Assembly (NCBI RefSeq): GCF_006874425.1
Contig: NZ_VIJZ01000002.1
Coordinates: 124,001 to 188,000, forward strand
Length of the DNA stretch: 64,000 nucleotides
Source: Paenibacillus ottowii
Lineage (GTDB): Bacteria > Bacillota > Bacilli > Paenibacillales > Paenibacillaceae
Reading direction: 5' to 3'
Part shown: positions 1 to 7,047 of the stretch, in pieces
Position numbering within the stretch: position 1 is the first letter of the stretch
How the letters are laid out: every line of letters starts with the position of its first letter
The notes under the pieces: model-generated
Seen by the model: only the letters and a program-made list of their open reading frames with translations
Databases searched by the model: none
What the model was told of the DNA's origin: nothing
Translations under genes and position numbers: made by a program

Positions 1-600
1 TACTGGATTCGAGAATTCAACAACAGAATCTTTGATTTGATTACTAACTACACCTTACTCAAGTCCTATTATGATGCCGGAATCCCAGATGAAGAATGGT
101 ACAAATCACCAGGCGATAATGGCGAAAGCATTCAATATTTTCCGCATTTTAAAGAAGAGCATTTTGGTAATTTGTATTGGTTCAGTTTTTATATGGACAG
201 CTACTATACTCGATTTGAAGGAGTAATTGATTCGGTCTATCATCTTGTCAATGTAAAATATCAGTTTGATGTGGAGACAACTCTAGGTTTTAGAATTAGA
301 GTAATGAAAAAACTTAAGACGAAGGATAGTGATCTTTATGCATATCTCAATTCATTACCAGAAAACCCTGTATTTAAAGAGATAAAGGACTTCAGAAATA
401 ATATTGTACACAATTTCAGACCCAACCAAGTTGATTCTGGTTTATCCAAAACTAAAAATGAGGACGGCTCTACAACCTATTCTATGGGGATCGGTAATTA
501 CACTTCTTCAAGTGAGTTTCTAAATAACATTAACGAAAGCTTGGATTTGTTATTAGAAATTACAGACAAGATAAGAGAGAAGGTTAGTTTGTCTGAGTAG
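1..600 (+). CDS. HEPN-domain protein, 3' part (5' end cut by the window edge)
   Basis: This is the C-terminal 199 codons of the 252-residue gene given in full at 59582-60340. The reading frame is open from base 1, so the first internal ATG (base 37) is not the true start. It carries the R-x4-H motif (RNNIVH) typical of HEPN domains, in the stretch KDFRNNIVHNF. It is not a pseudogene: the truncation comes only from where the circle was opened. Confidence 0.85.
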   Translation, partial: YWIREFNNRIFDLITNYTLLKSYYDAGIPDEEWYKSPGDNGESIQYFPHFKEEHFGNLYWFSFYMDSYYTRFEGVIDSVYHLVNVKYQFDVETTLGFRIRVMKKLKTKDSDLYAYLNSLPENPVFKEIKDFRNNIVHNFRPNQVDSGLSKTKNEDGSTTYSMGIGNYTSSSEFLNNINESLDLLLEITDKIREKVSLSE

Positions 601-881
601 TAGAGATAGGTCAAGTTATTAGCTGATATCCTTTTATAAAAATACCAATTAACCTTAATATTTTACCTATTCATAATTAGGAGGATTCGTTATACCGCTG
701 GGTCAGTCACTGTTTCCCATGATTAATTACATGTATCGGATAAGTTGATTCTTTGTAATAATCAGGGTTTACATAACATTTTCTAATATTATTTCTGGCT
801 TCTTCATAATCTTATATCCTGCTTCTGGGTAGAGGGACACCGCGTCCTGTATTATTTACATGTAAGCGAAAGATATGATCG

Positions 882-902
882 GGTGCAGGTGTTACCTACA
901 CC
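882..902. terminator. Hairpin at the end of the early operon
   Basis: GGTGCAGGT and ACCTACACC pair through nine positions (one wobble) around a three-base loop, 10 bp past the stop of the last early minus-strand gene. No T tract follows on either strand, so it may be a weak or factor-dependent terminator or an RNA-stabilising end. The rest of 601-881 shows no convincing gene; it holds two copies of the palindrome TTACATGTA (near 727 and 856). Confidence 0.35.
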
Positions 903-912
903 CTGTATCGGT

Positions 913-1056
913 TTAATCCCGATGATCCATTTCAAGTTCGTCCATCATCCGCTGCAAGTCTCCCAAATCCAGATTGTTATCCTCAATCCCCTCTGCTTCA
1001 AGGCGGTTAATTTCCTCGCGCAGATCGTGCCACATCATATAATAATTTGGTATCAT
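913..1056 (-). CDS. Small acidic hypothetical phage protein (47 aa)
   Basis: This short reading frame begins MIPNYYMMWHDLREEINRLE and ends LQRMMDELEMDHRD. The start at 1056 is chosen because GGAAGG lies nine bases upstream; an in-frame ATG at 1065 sits too close to that ribosome site. The protein is acidic and mostly helical with heptad-like spacing. It is the last gene of the early minus-strand run, after the YopX gene. I do not recognise a family. The same gene recurs at 60653-60796. Confidence 0.6.
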   Translation of the reverse strand: MIPNYYMMWHDLREEINRLEAEGIEDNNLDLGDLQRMMDELEMDHRD

Positions 1057-1103
1057 ATCTATCATCCTTCCAACGCTCAACCAGGAGCGTATTGTATTGG
1101 TGG

Positions 1104-1499
1104 TTACTCTCCTTGGGGGTGTAGCAGCTCCGGGTTATCGTGTATGTTTCCAGCGATATGCATATTTTCTTCACCAAATTCATCCAACGAATGCAAACGT
1201 CCGGTGGAGTGGCTTTTCAGCACGTAACCAGCCGTTTCCTTGTTCCAAACAACCATATATTTGCTATCATTGTGCGTACACCCGTATTCACTATCGCAGT
1301 CGCAGGCAATGAACATAATGTCGCAATCGTAAAACTCTAATCCGTAATATTTTACAAACTGACCTACTGTTTCAGGGTCTACTGGATGTGATTGCGCTCT
1401 ATGATCTACAATGTCCACCCTGCCGTTGTGCTGCCAGATATCTCCGAATACCCATTCGGAGATATCAAGCCGTTTACCACGGAATTTAATATCTCTCAT
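1104..1499 (-). CDS. YopX family protein
   Basis: The 131-residue product opens MRDIKFRGKR and continues with a tryptophan-rich stretch (EWVFGDIWQ), then VGQFVKYYGLEFYDCDIMFI and a tail with HDNPELL. This order (R-IKFRGK, W-YG, VGQ-tG-D-n, i-GNI-dNPELL) is the signature of the YopX family of Gram-positive phages. YopX proteins are common in phage early regions and have no established biochemical role. Unusually for the family it has a cysteine-rich insert (CDCDSEYGC). It follows a good ribosome site and lies in the operon with the two methyltransferases. Confidence 0.85.
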   Translation of the reverse strand: MRDIKFRGKRLDISEWVFGDIWQHNGRVDIVDHRAQSHPVDPETVGQFVKYYGLEFYDCDIMFIACDCDSEYGCTHNDSKYMVVWNKETAGYVLKSHSTGRLHSLDEFGEENMHIAGNIHDNPELLHPQGE

Positions 1500-1546
1500 G
1501 CTTATCGCTCCTTATATAGGGGTGTAGGGTAAGAGGCTGTTATGCC

Positions 1547-2224
1547 TCATTCAAATTCAGGGTTTCCAAACTCCGTTTCGTAATCATCTATGACCAGTGT
1601 TGCTTTTTGAGTCCACATCTTGAACAAAGTCGCATCCAATCCGTACATTCCACCCATAATCACACGGTTATCGAATTTCTTATCTGAAACCTCGGCTCTT
1701 GATACGGTCATATCTTTTTCAAGCGATATCATATATTTGCATTGGTACCACTCAACATCTTCTTTCGGGTCCATATATACGTACTTGGTTCCGTATTTTT
1801 CCTCTACAATAACCGTGATTTGCTCAACCTCTTCATAAGACAGTTCTTCAAGTTTAAGCTCATCCTCAACCATTTCTTTTACTAATTCTGATAATCTATA
1901 TTCATTCTTCCCTGTTCCCAGCAACTCTTGTAACTGCTCTTGTATTCTCGCTGCGCCTTCTTCATGAATCGAACGCTCTAACTCACTTTTAATAACGTTC
2001 AGAATAACTTGGTTGTACGAAGGGATGTCCAACTTATCGAGATTGATTTGTAGTTGCCCTTTTACCGTTTCTTTCAACCCTTTTCCGAAGTCACTCCAAC
2101 TACGCAAGGAATCTTCGACAACATCCTTAATAGTTTCTTCCAGTTGCTTCTTAATGATTTTCTCTACATAACCTTCTTCGTTTAATGCTGCCAATTGGTT
2201 ATTAATGATTAAGTTCATATCCAT
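1547..2224 (-). CDS. Hypothetical protein with helical N-terminus (225 aa)
   Basis: The N-terminal 130 residues are strongly helical and charged, with repeated amphipathic stretches (EGYVEKIIKKQLEETIKDVV). The C-terminal 95 residues look mixed alpha/beta, with tryptophans and a conserved-looking YGTKYVYMDP segment. There is no signal peptide or membrane span. It lies between the adenine methyltransferase and yopX in the same operon and has an AGGAGA-type ribosome site. The N-terminal layout resembles phage proteins that associate with DNA or the replisome, but I cannot name a family and give no function. Confidence 0.75.
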   Translation of the reverse strand: MDMNLIINNQLAALNEEGYVEKIIKKQLEETIKDVVEDSLRSWSDFGKGLKETVKGQLQINLDKLDIPSYNQVILNVIKSELERSIHEEGAARIQEQLQELLGTGKNEYRLSELVKEMVEDELKLEELSYEEVEQITVIVEEKYGTKYVYMDPKEDVEWYQCKYMISLEKDMTVSRAEVSDKKFDNRVIMGGMYGLDATLFKMWTQKATLVIDDYETEFGNPEFE

Positions 2225-2265
2225 GTGTTATCTCTCCTTTATAGGTAGTAGGGGGTGTATCCCCC

Positions 2266-3093
2266 TTAAAATAGTGTTAATTGGCGATTGTCGAAGTTCA
2301 TTAGCAGTAGTTCCTCGGTTTCCGTTCCCAATCCATCACCACCAACAACCTGCTTATATGCCTGGAAGGTATCTCTGTTCCAGTTTGGGTAAAGTTCGTC
2401 CAGCAACGGATCCGCATAATATGAGAGAACAACGTTTCCCTTCACGTCGTTTAAAATAGCAGCCAAATCTCTGTGTAACTTCTCCGGGCTTTCCTTGTCT
2501 TTATCCGTTAAGGCATACTGTTTTTCACGACCGATGTAGGGTGGATCGACGTAAAACAAAACGTCTTTCCCATCGTATTTAGGAATCAAAGTCCGAAAAT
2601 CAAAATTCTCAATCATCACACATTTCATCCGTTCAGCGAAAGCACTAAATAACTGGCAGGCGCTTATATACCCTGTCGCTGGGTTGGATCCGGACTTTGT
2701 GCTGTGCCTCCATCCTGTTCTTGCTATCTCATTCGCGTTCCCCTGGGATATGCCGGAACGATTCATGTAGAAAAACCTTACAGCTCTTTCGAACGGATCT
2801 CGAGGTAACGGTTCGTTTAGCCATTGCTCGTAAAGCATGCGGCTATATGGCAGGCTTTCGCATTCATTTTGTAACTTCTCCGGTTCTTCCCTCGCAACCA
2901 TGAGGAAGTTCACTACGTTACCGTCAATATCGTTGTACACCTCATGCGCTACTCTTGGCTTCTGAGAGATTACATGAGCAGCTCCGCCAAAAGGTTCGAT
3001 ATAAACGCGGTGCGCAGGAAACTTGCTTATGATGTGCTGTGCATATTTGCTCTTACCGCCAAACCAGATTAATGGGCTTCGTACTCCTTGCAT
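2266..3093 (-). CDS. DNA adenine-N6 methyltransferase, D12 (Dam) class
   Basis: This enzyme transfers a methyl group from S-adenosylmethionine to adenine N6 in DNA. The order of motifs is that of the Dam/D12 class: an N-terminal RSPLIWFGGKSKYAQHII SAM loop (about residues 5-22), an EPFGGAAHV motif (about 33-41), and the catalytic DPPY motif in VLFYVDPPYIG (about 180-190). At 275 residues it is of normal length. It is preceded by an AAGGGGGATACACC ribosome site that is shared almost exactly by dcm. It probably protects phage DNA from host restriction together with dcm. The recognition sequence cannot be read from the protein. Confidence 0.93.
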   Translation of the reverse strand: MQGVRSPLIWFGGKSKYAQHIISKFPAHRVYIEPFGGAAHVISQKPRVAHEVYNDIDGNVVNFLMVAREEPEKLQNECESLPYSRMLYEQWLNEPLPRDPFERAVRFFYMNRSGISQGNANEIARTGWRHSTKSGSNPATGYISACQLFSAFAERMKCVMIENFDFRTLIPKYDGKDVLFYVDPPYIGREKQYALTDKDKESPEKLHRDLAAILNDVKGNVVLSYYADPLLDELYPNWNRDTFQAYKQVVGGDGLGTETEELLLMNFDNRQLTLF

Positions 3094-3105
3094 GGTGTAT
3101 CCCCC

Positions 3106-3852
3106 TTATAGACTGTCATTTATGGCTTTTATAGCTGCTAGGATAGGGTATATCTGATACGGCACCACCGCGTTTCCTAGGGCCTTTATTCTATGCTCGT
3201 CCATCCTTCGGGAAACCCCATAAGTCGCTCTACTAAAGTCGGCGGCGGATACTTTAGACCATGTACTTGTCTGCAATAATCCCTGAAATTGTTGTTCGGC
3301 CCTCTGCCGCATTTGGCTGCGGCCTCGGGAGACCTGCCCCCCCTGTAATCGCTGGCAGTCGGTGTAGGCAAGAATGAACACCCTTGCTCTCTCATGTTGC
3401 GCGTCAACAGCTCCAGCCGGAATAACGAACGGTTGCGCGGTGTAGCCGATGTTGTCCAGGTCATCAAGCACATCGTCGAGTCCCAATGTGATGTGACCAG
3501 CAACATTTTCACCAACAAACCAAGGGGGCCTAATCTCTTGTAGTATCCTGCTAACCTCCGGCCAGAGATGACGGTCATCTGCTTCGCCTTTTCGCTGCCC
3601 GGCGTTACTAAAAGGTTGGCAAGGATATCCGGCGGAAATAATTCCAATTGAGTCTGTGTCGATTCCATCAGCCTGTAGCCTCTCTTTCGTTACGTTTCGT
3701 ACATCATCGTAGATTGGGACCATGGGCCAGTGCTTGCGAAGCACTTGCTGCGGAAACGGCTCACGTTCGCAAAATGCTACCGTCTCCATGCCTGCCCAAT
3801 GAGCAGCCAAATCAATTCCACCGATCCCAGAGAACAGGCTTAATTTACGCAT
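3106..3852 (-). CDS. dcm: DNA cytosine-C5 methyltransferase
   Basis: The catalytic N-terminal part is complete: motif I LSLFSGIGGIDLA (about residues 4-16), motif IV with the nucleophile Cys in GYPCQPFSNAG (about 74-84), motif VI VGENV (about 112-116) and a motif VIII-like QHERARVF (about 151-158). Motif X (HRIKALGNAVVP) is present near the C-terminus. At 248 residues it is short for the family. A motif IX-like sequence (ERLMGFPEGW) is not in this frame but in the overlapping frame at 3186-3668, so the target-recognition part is either degenerate or read through a frame change. It lies directly upstream of the adenine methyltransferase. Confidence 0.85.
   Translation of the reverse strand: MRKLSLFSGIGGIDLAAHWAGMETVAFCEREPFPQQVLRKHWPMVPIYDDVRNVTKERLQADGIDTDSIGIISAGYPCQPFSNAGQRKGEADDRHLWPEVSRILQEIRPPWFVGENVAGHITLGLDDVLDDLDNIGYTAQPFVIPAGAVDAQHERARVFILAYTDCQRLQGGQVSRGRSQMRQRAEQQFQGLLQTSTWSKVSAADFSRATYGVSRRMDEHRIKALGNAVVPYQIYPILAAIKAINDSL
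3186..3668 (-). CDS. Overlapping reading frame inside dcm, with motif IX-like end
   Basis: A 160-codon frame lies wholly inside dcm, shifted by +1. It reads ISGRRLAGYYKRLGPLGLLV, then LPTPTASDYRGG and LVERLMGFPEGW. From memory, phage proteins with the pattern SGR-GPLG-LVKMLL, LPTP-ASD and LMGFP-GW are common next to or inside phage cytosine methyltransferases, and the last piece matches methyltransferase motif IX. Part of the frame follows automatically from conserved dcm codons, so conservation alone does not prove expression. It may be a real overlapping gene or the C-terminal half of a frameshifted methyltransferase. No strong ribosome site is visible. Confidence 0.45.
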   Translation of the reverse strand: MESTQTQLELFPPDILANLLVTPGSEKAKQMTVISGRRLAGYYKRLGPLGLLVKMLLVTSHWDSTMCLMTWTTSATPRNRSLFRLELLTRNMREQGCSFLPTPTASDYRGGRSPEAAAKCGRGPNNNFRDYCRQVHGLKYPPPTLVERLMGFPEGWTSIE

Positions 3853-3905
3853 ATGTGTATCCCCCTTATGGAGGGCTGTTCCCTCCTTCTTATCCCCTAT
3901 GGGGC

Positions 3906-4238
3906 CTAATTTCTAGCCCACTTAACCTTAATCCCAGCTATTTCACACGCCTTTTTCATCCCTTCGCGGAAAGCTGAATCTTCACTAGGGGTTGTTGGAC
4001 ATGGTAGCCCTTCCCTATACAATTCCAATAGCTTTTCTTCCATTGTTTGTTCGACTTCATAGCCGATGTATAAAGCACGAATGAGTTTGTCTAGCGGCAT
4101 ACCATTCAGTGGCTTCATTTCTTCCCAAACCCAAACCTCAGTTACGTGCTTTCTAACCAAACCTTCAATATCCGAACGTTCCTCTTTCCACAGTTCAATC
4201 GCCTTTGCCTGTGCTTTGGTTAAAATCACTTTATCCAT
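3906..4238 (-). CDS. Hypothetical phage protein, possibly DUF1642-like (110 aa)
   Basis: The product starts MDKVILTKAQAKAIELWKEE and contains PLDKLIRALYIGYEVEQTME. The LD-LIRALY-GYEVE pattern resembles small phage proteins of the DUF1642 type, which have no known function. It is charged, soluble and has no membrane span. It lies between the HNH endonuclease and the methyltransferases in the same transcription run. Confidence 0.65.
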   Translation of the reverse strand: MDKVILTKAQAKAIELWKEERSDIEGLVRKHVTEVWVWEEMKPLNGMPLDKLIRALYIGYEVEQTMEEKLLELYREGLPCPTTPSEDSAFREGMKKACEIAGIKVKWARN

Positions 4239-4264
4239 GTGTTTGTCCTCTCTGCCCTTGGGGG

Positions 4265-4936
4265 CTAATCTTCAAATCGTTCACCATAACCATATGAAGG
4301 AGCTGGTTTACTGAAATTGTTCAAGGCATCGGATATCATGATGCTAAATACACTCATTTGCTTAGTATCCATAGACTCTAGCAACCGAATCTCTTTGCTT
4401 TTTAATGAGCGTCCCGCCGCTGTAGTAAGTAAATCCATGACTGGCTTTATAGATTCCAATCGTTCCTGCTTTTGAGCTATCAAACGTTCCTGTGCCGCCT
4501 GCTTGCGGTTGAACTCTTCCCAATCCTGCTCGTCATACCAAAATCTAGGTCCATGAATCAGAGAGTATGTTGATATCCAGCTTTGAAGCTCTTCTTCGTT
4601 CGTCTGAATACGGTCATGACACAAATCGCAGACACGCATGGCATTGGTCTTAACACCGCGTCCGCTCCGACCTCTTGGCATTACGTGGTGAGTTTGTGTT
4701 GCATTTCGTCCGCAGTTGCACTGGCATAACCCATCCGTTTCCTCAATCAGTTCCTTAACAACTTCTGGTGGAAACTCGGCTCGATCAGCCCGGGATGGAC
4801 GTGACTGGTGGTGAGCAAAGATGTCTTTCTTCCAATCTGGAATCGGATTTCTGCTTTTCTTTCGCTGTCCAAGGCTGCTGTACGACTTCTTCTCTTTAAC
4901 TTTTTTCTCCGGTTTCCAGAATGTTTGATGAGACAT
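4265..4936 (-). CDS. HNH endonuclease
   Basis: The HNH fold is visible at about residues 65-115: a zinc-type CQCNCG pair, then THHVMPRGRSG with the catalytic HH, an asparagine in GVKTNAMRVC, and a second CDLCH pair. These metal-binding and catalytic residues are all present. The start at 4936 (MSHQTFWKP) is chosen because AAGGTGG lies nine bases upstream; a longer TTG start at 4957 has no ribosome site. The element CTACGG-N4-ACTACGGATT lies 73 bp upstream, so this gene probably heads a transcript with the methyltransferases. Phage HNH proteins often assist terminase in DNA packaging, but this one is not next to terminase on the linear map. Confidence 0.88.
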   Translation of the reverse strand: MSHQTFWKPEKKVKEKKSYSSLGQRKKSRNPIPDWKKDIFAHHQSRPSRADRAEFPPEVVKELIEETDGLCQCNCGRNATQTHHVMPRGRSGRGVKTNAMRVCDLCHDRIQTNEEELQSWISTYSLIHGPRFWYDEQDWEEFNRKQAAQERLIAQKQERLESIKPVMDLLTTAAGRSLKSKEIRLLESMDTKQMSVFSIMISDALNNFSKPAPSYGYGERFED

Positions 4937-5008
4937 TCTCCCTCGCCACCTTCCCAACAGATTGATTCGTATTTTCTGTGCTTATGCTTATATTTTGTGC
5001 CTAAACCG

Positions 5009-5030
5009 CTACGGCTCCACTACGGATTTT
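5009..5030 (-). promoter_or_regulatory. Direct-repeat promoter element, copy A
   Basis: On the plus strand this reads CTACGG-CTCC-ACTACGGATTTT, so on the minus strand AATCCGTAGT-N4-CCGTAG: two CCGTAG units 11 bp apart. It overlaps the 3' end of the 60-aa gene and lies about 72 bp upstream of the HNH start. A TATAAG-like -10 box follows 16 bp after the second unit. Three more copies occur at 32895, 53227 and 57950. Confidence 0.6.
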
Positions 5031-5191
5031 AGGGGTTCAAGCAGTCCTACTTCCTCTAAAATAGAATAATGTTTACACCTTTCTTCCGTTGTTACACGCA
5101 CTTTATTTATCGTATGTGATGTGTAGAAGGCTACAGCCTGCTGGACCTCAATCGGCTCATCTTCGATATTGTTTAAGTCGAGCTTTTTCAC
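5009..5191 (-). CDS. Hypothetical protein (60 aa)
   Basis: The small soluble product starts MKKLDLNNIEDEPIEVQQAV and ends LLEPLKSVVEP. Its start overlaps the stop of the upstream 62-aa gene by four bases (ATGA type), which indicates translational coupling and supports both genes. Its last codons overlap regulatory element A. I do not recognise a family. Confidence 0.65.
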   Translation of the reverse strand: MKKLDLNNIEDEPIEVQQAVAFYTSHTINKVRVTTEERCKHYSILEEVGLLEPLKSVVEP

Positions 5192-5376
5192 AAGCTCCCC
5201 TCCCTTATGCGGCGATTATATTTCTCTTGAAAATCACCTTTTATTTTAGGCGGTAAGGTATCAATTACCTCATCCCATATGTTCAATAATTCACTGTTAA
5301 CTGAAGCAAATTTTTGTATATCCACGTAACGTTCCACCAATGCTGTAGTGAACTCATCCATTTCTTGTTCTGTCAT
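5188..5376 (-). CDS. Hypothetical protein (62 aa)
   Basis: The start at 5376 (MTEQEMDEFTTALVERYVDI) is chosen because GGAGG lies eight bases upstream; an in-frame ATG five codons earlier overlaps that ribosome site. The product is helical, acidic at the N-terminus and basic at the end (YNRRIREGSL). It is coupled to the following 60-aa gene. The function is unknown. Confidence 0.65.
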   Translation of the reverse strand: MTEQEMDEFTTALVERYVDIQKFASVNSELLNIWDEVIDTLPPKIKGDFQEKYNRRIREGSL

Positions 5377-5462
5377 ACACCATGCCTCCATTACGTTTTT
5401 GGTTCCAGTACATTGTTGCTCTTTTGGGTACAGTGTTGCGTTGCGTATCGAATCATTCAGCG

Positions 5463-5480
5463 TAGGAAAAGTTTCCTGAA
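5463..5480 (+). repeat. Dispersed palindrome, copy 1
   Basis: TAGGAAAAGTTTCCTGAA contains the core AGGAAAAGTTTCCTGAAC, which recurs exactly on one strand or the other at 32587, 44887 and 56944 and with two changes at 53160. It sits in the gap between the 53-aa and 62-aa genes. There is no T tract, so it is not a rho-independent terminator. An operator or an RNA hairpin is possible. Confidence 0.7.
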
Positions 5481-5502
5481 CTGATCTTGGCTTGTGCCAA
5501 CC

Positions 5503-5664
5503 TCACCGGATAATCCCGGCGAACGCTCTGAGCTTAATGACCTGTTTATACTCGCTCAGACGAGTTTTTAATTCTTTGATCCAAATTGTAAGTAGGACGA
5601 AACTCCATTCGAATTCCCAAAAACCATCTTGCCAGAACACCCATTGCTTGTATGTCTTTCTCAT
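5503..5664 (-). CDS. Small aromatic-rich protein divergent to a regulator (53 aa)
   Basis: The product begins MRKTYKQWVFWQDGFWEFEW and is rich in tryptophan and phenylalanine in its first half, followed by a basic helix (IKELKTRLSEYKQVIK). A strong ribosome site, GGAGGT, lies eight bases upstream of the ATG. The gene is transcribed away from the HTH gene at 5806, and the shared intergenic region carries three near-identical operator boxes, so it is probably controlled by that regulator. It is too short and atypical to assign a family. Confidence 0.65.
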   Translation of the reverse strand: MRKTYKQWVFWQDGFWEFEWSFVLLTIWIKELKTRLSEYKQVIKLRAFAGIIR

Positions 5665-5682
5665 AAAAATATACCTCCGTAA

Positions 5683-5781
5683 ATTCGATATCGTATTTCG
5701 AATATTTATTGATTGTCCTAATAATATACGATATCGAATATTAAGTCAACATGCCTTGCTAAAAATTATTCGCTATCGTAT
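5683..5781. promoter_or_regulatory. Three operator boxes between divergent genes
   Basis: ATTCGATATCGTAT (5683-5696), its exact reverse complement ATACGATATCGAAT (5726-5739) and ATTCGCTATCGTAT (5768-5781, one change) occur within 99 bp between the divergent 53-aa gene and the HTH gene. The centres are about 43 bp apart. This is a typical autoregulated operator region, and the HTH protein of 5806-6015 is the obvious candidate ligand. Confidence 0.7.
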
Positions 5782-5805
5782 AATTCGGCTGAGAGGTGAA
5801 GTACA

Positions 5806-6015
5806 TTGTTTAAAGTGAAACCGAATCTGACACCCTTGTTAAAAAAGAAAGGTATCATTCAAACGGAATTGTCTGAAATGACTGGAATTCCACAAGGTTC
5901 AATTAGTAGATTTGATAAAAACAGCCGCCATGAAGCCTGGCATTTATTCGCTATCGCTAAAGCGCTAGATGTTGCGATTGAAGATTTGTTTATTACTGAG
6001 GAGCAAGAGGATTAA
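5806..6015 (+). CDS. Small XRE-family HTH regulator (69 aa)
   Basis: The protein is a single Cro/C1-type helix-turn-helix domain. The scanning pattern is QTELSEMTGIPQGSISRF, followed by AIAKALDVAIEDLF, which is the standard end of the XRE fold. The start is TTG at 5806, eight to nine bases after GAGAGGTG. It is one of the few plus-strand genes in the early region and lies opposite the minus-strand operon. The three operator boxes just upstream suggest that it represses itself and the divergent 53-aa gene. Confidence 0.85.
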   Translation: MFKVKPNLTPLLKKKGIIQTELSEMTGIPQGSISRFDKNSRHEAWHLFAIAKALDVAIEDLFITEEQED

Positions 6016-6046
6016 TTAAGAACCCTCTATGCTCCTTTTGTTTTGC

Positions 6047-6274
6047 CTAGATCGGATTAAGAAGTCTTTCAAGCCGTATAACCTCTTTCTGGAGGTACTG
6101 AATTAAATCAGCTGCCTCCTCCAGCGCCATGAGCTTCCAGTCATAGGCCATATCTGATACCTGGTCTATTGTGGTTCCATACTTCTTGAGGCCTTTCTCA
6201 TTTTGTTTGTCCAGCAATTCTATGATCCGTCGCGTTACTTCTGGACGTTCAATTTCATTTTGGGAGTGTTTCAT
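6047..6274 (-). CDS. Hypothetical protein, possible MazG-like nucleotide hydrolase fragment (75 aa)
   Basis: The product MKHSQNEIERPEVTRRIIEL continues with NEKGLKKYGTTID and ends LEEAADLIQYLQKEVIRLE. The KG-KYG-T and EE-aDll-YL-k pattern recalls small phage proteins related to all-alpha NTP pyrophosphatases (MazG/dATP-hydrolase types), where the EExxD helix binds metal. The protein is short for an enzyme, so this is tentative. Its start overlaps the stop of the upstream gene by four bases. Confidence 0.6.
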   Translation of the reverse strand: MKHSQNEIERPEVTRRIIELLDKQNEKGLKKYGTTIDQVSDMAYDWKLMALEEAADLIQYLQKEVIRLERLLNPI

Positions 6275-6585
6275 TTTATCTCCTCCTCCACTTCCGAAAG
6301 AATAAGCGCATTACCCTCAAATTTCATCTCCGCTTGATTTGAGTCACTTATTGGCCCCCAATGGTTATTAGTTTGCATGATACGAACTATATCAGTGGCA
6401 TATGGTTCGTCTGTGTTAACTACCAGATACGTATTAAGTGGAGGCTTTCTGTCCAGAAGCCGCAGCTCTTGAATCTTCCACAGAATACGAGATAGATCAC
6501 TTTTCTCACGTTCATCAAGGTATTTACTGATATCCTCATTTTTTAATACGGTGAATTTGACTTGCACTCCGGCCAGTTCTGGCAT
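6271..6585 (-). CDS. Hypothetical protein (104 aa)
   Basis: The soluble protein starts MPELAGVQVKFTVLKNEDIS and has a central PPLNTYLVVNTDEPYATDIV segment. It is widespread-looking in style (a short alpha/beta protein in a phage replication operon), but I cannot place it in a named family. It overlaps the downstream 75-aa gene by four bases, which implies coupled translation. Confidence 0.6.
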   Translation of the reverse strand: MPELAGVQVKFTVLKNEDISKYLDEREKSDLSRILWKIQELRLLDRKPPLNTYLVVNTDEPYATDIVRIMQTNNHWGPISDSNQAEMKFEGNALILSEVEEEIK

Positions 6586-6654
6586 TTTTCATCTTCCCTT
6601 CTGCTCGTTTGAGTAATTTATTCGCATCCCGTTTCCGAGCCGCTCTCTCCTTCT

Positions 6655-7047
6655 TCACTTGCTGTAACAGAACAAATTCCCCTCGATGCTTTGTAAGTAA
6701 TGCATAGTCGGATATTTACCTTGAAACAGCTTCAATTTAACTCTAAAAGTAGACGTTTCCGCTCCTTTTATGTCAATAACTCGTTCGCTTCCATCCAGCG
6801 CAGTCACAAGGAAATCTGCTATATACGTCACCTTCGGCTTTTCCTGCAAGACAAATTTGGGTTGACAACTAAAATCTTTGATCTCGCCATACTGTTTCTG
6901 CCTAAGAAGCTCTATATAATACTCTCCTTCCATTCGAGAATCGAAGTAGGTTCCGGTCACATCAAGGTTGTATTTCTCTATCTCAGCTATTGTAAAAAGT
7001 GTCCCATCGTCCGTAACGACTACTTTACTGGCATTATATTTGCTCAT
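6655..7047 (-). CDS. DUF1064-type putative endonuclease (130 aa)
   Basis: The pattern FDSRMEGEYYIELLRQKQYG, then F-C-QPKF-L, then ITYIADFLVT-DG-E-VIDIKG and F-vKlKlF is that of DUF1064 proteins. These have a PD-(D/E)xK-like nuclease core: E in SRMEGEYY, D in IADF, and the D-x-K in VIDIKG are the expected metal-binding and catalytic residues. Such proteins occur in phage replication modules and may act as Holliday-junction or recombination nucleases. It starts directly after the dnaN stop codon. Confidence 0.82.
   Translation of the reverse strand: MSKYNASKVVVTDDGTLFTIAEIEKYNLDVTGTYFDSRMEGEYYIELLRQKQYGEIKDFSCQPKFVLQEKPKVTYIADFLVTALDGSERVIDIKGAETSTFRVKLKLFQGKYPTMHYLQSIEGNLFCYSK

Larger units (their letters stand above)
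1..4260. repeat. First copy of the terminal repeat (same as 59741-64000)
   Basis: Bases 1-4260 recur at 59741-64000 with a constant offset of 59,740. The start at 1 (tactggattcgagaattcaa) is found again at 59741, and every gene in between recurs at the same offset with the same length and product. This fits one circular or circularly permuted genome of about 59,740 bp written past its own start. A true 4.3-kb direct terminal repeat on the virion DNA would look the same. Confidence 0.95.

Noticed and set aside
883..1227. Plus-strand frames opposite the YopX gene
   Set aside because: Frames opposite a gene with a recognised family, without ribosome sites or family features.
6535..6657. GTG frame of 40 codons rich in basic residues between the DUF1064 gene and the 104-aa gene
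   Set aside because: It has no ribosome site and overlaps the next gene by about 50 bases. The basic composition alone is not enough.
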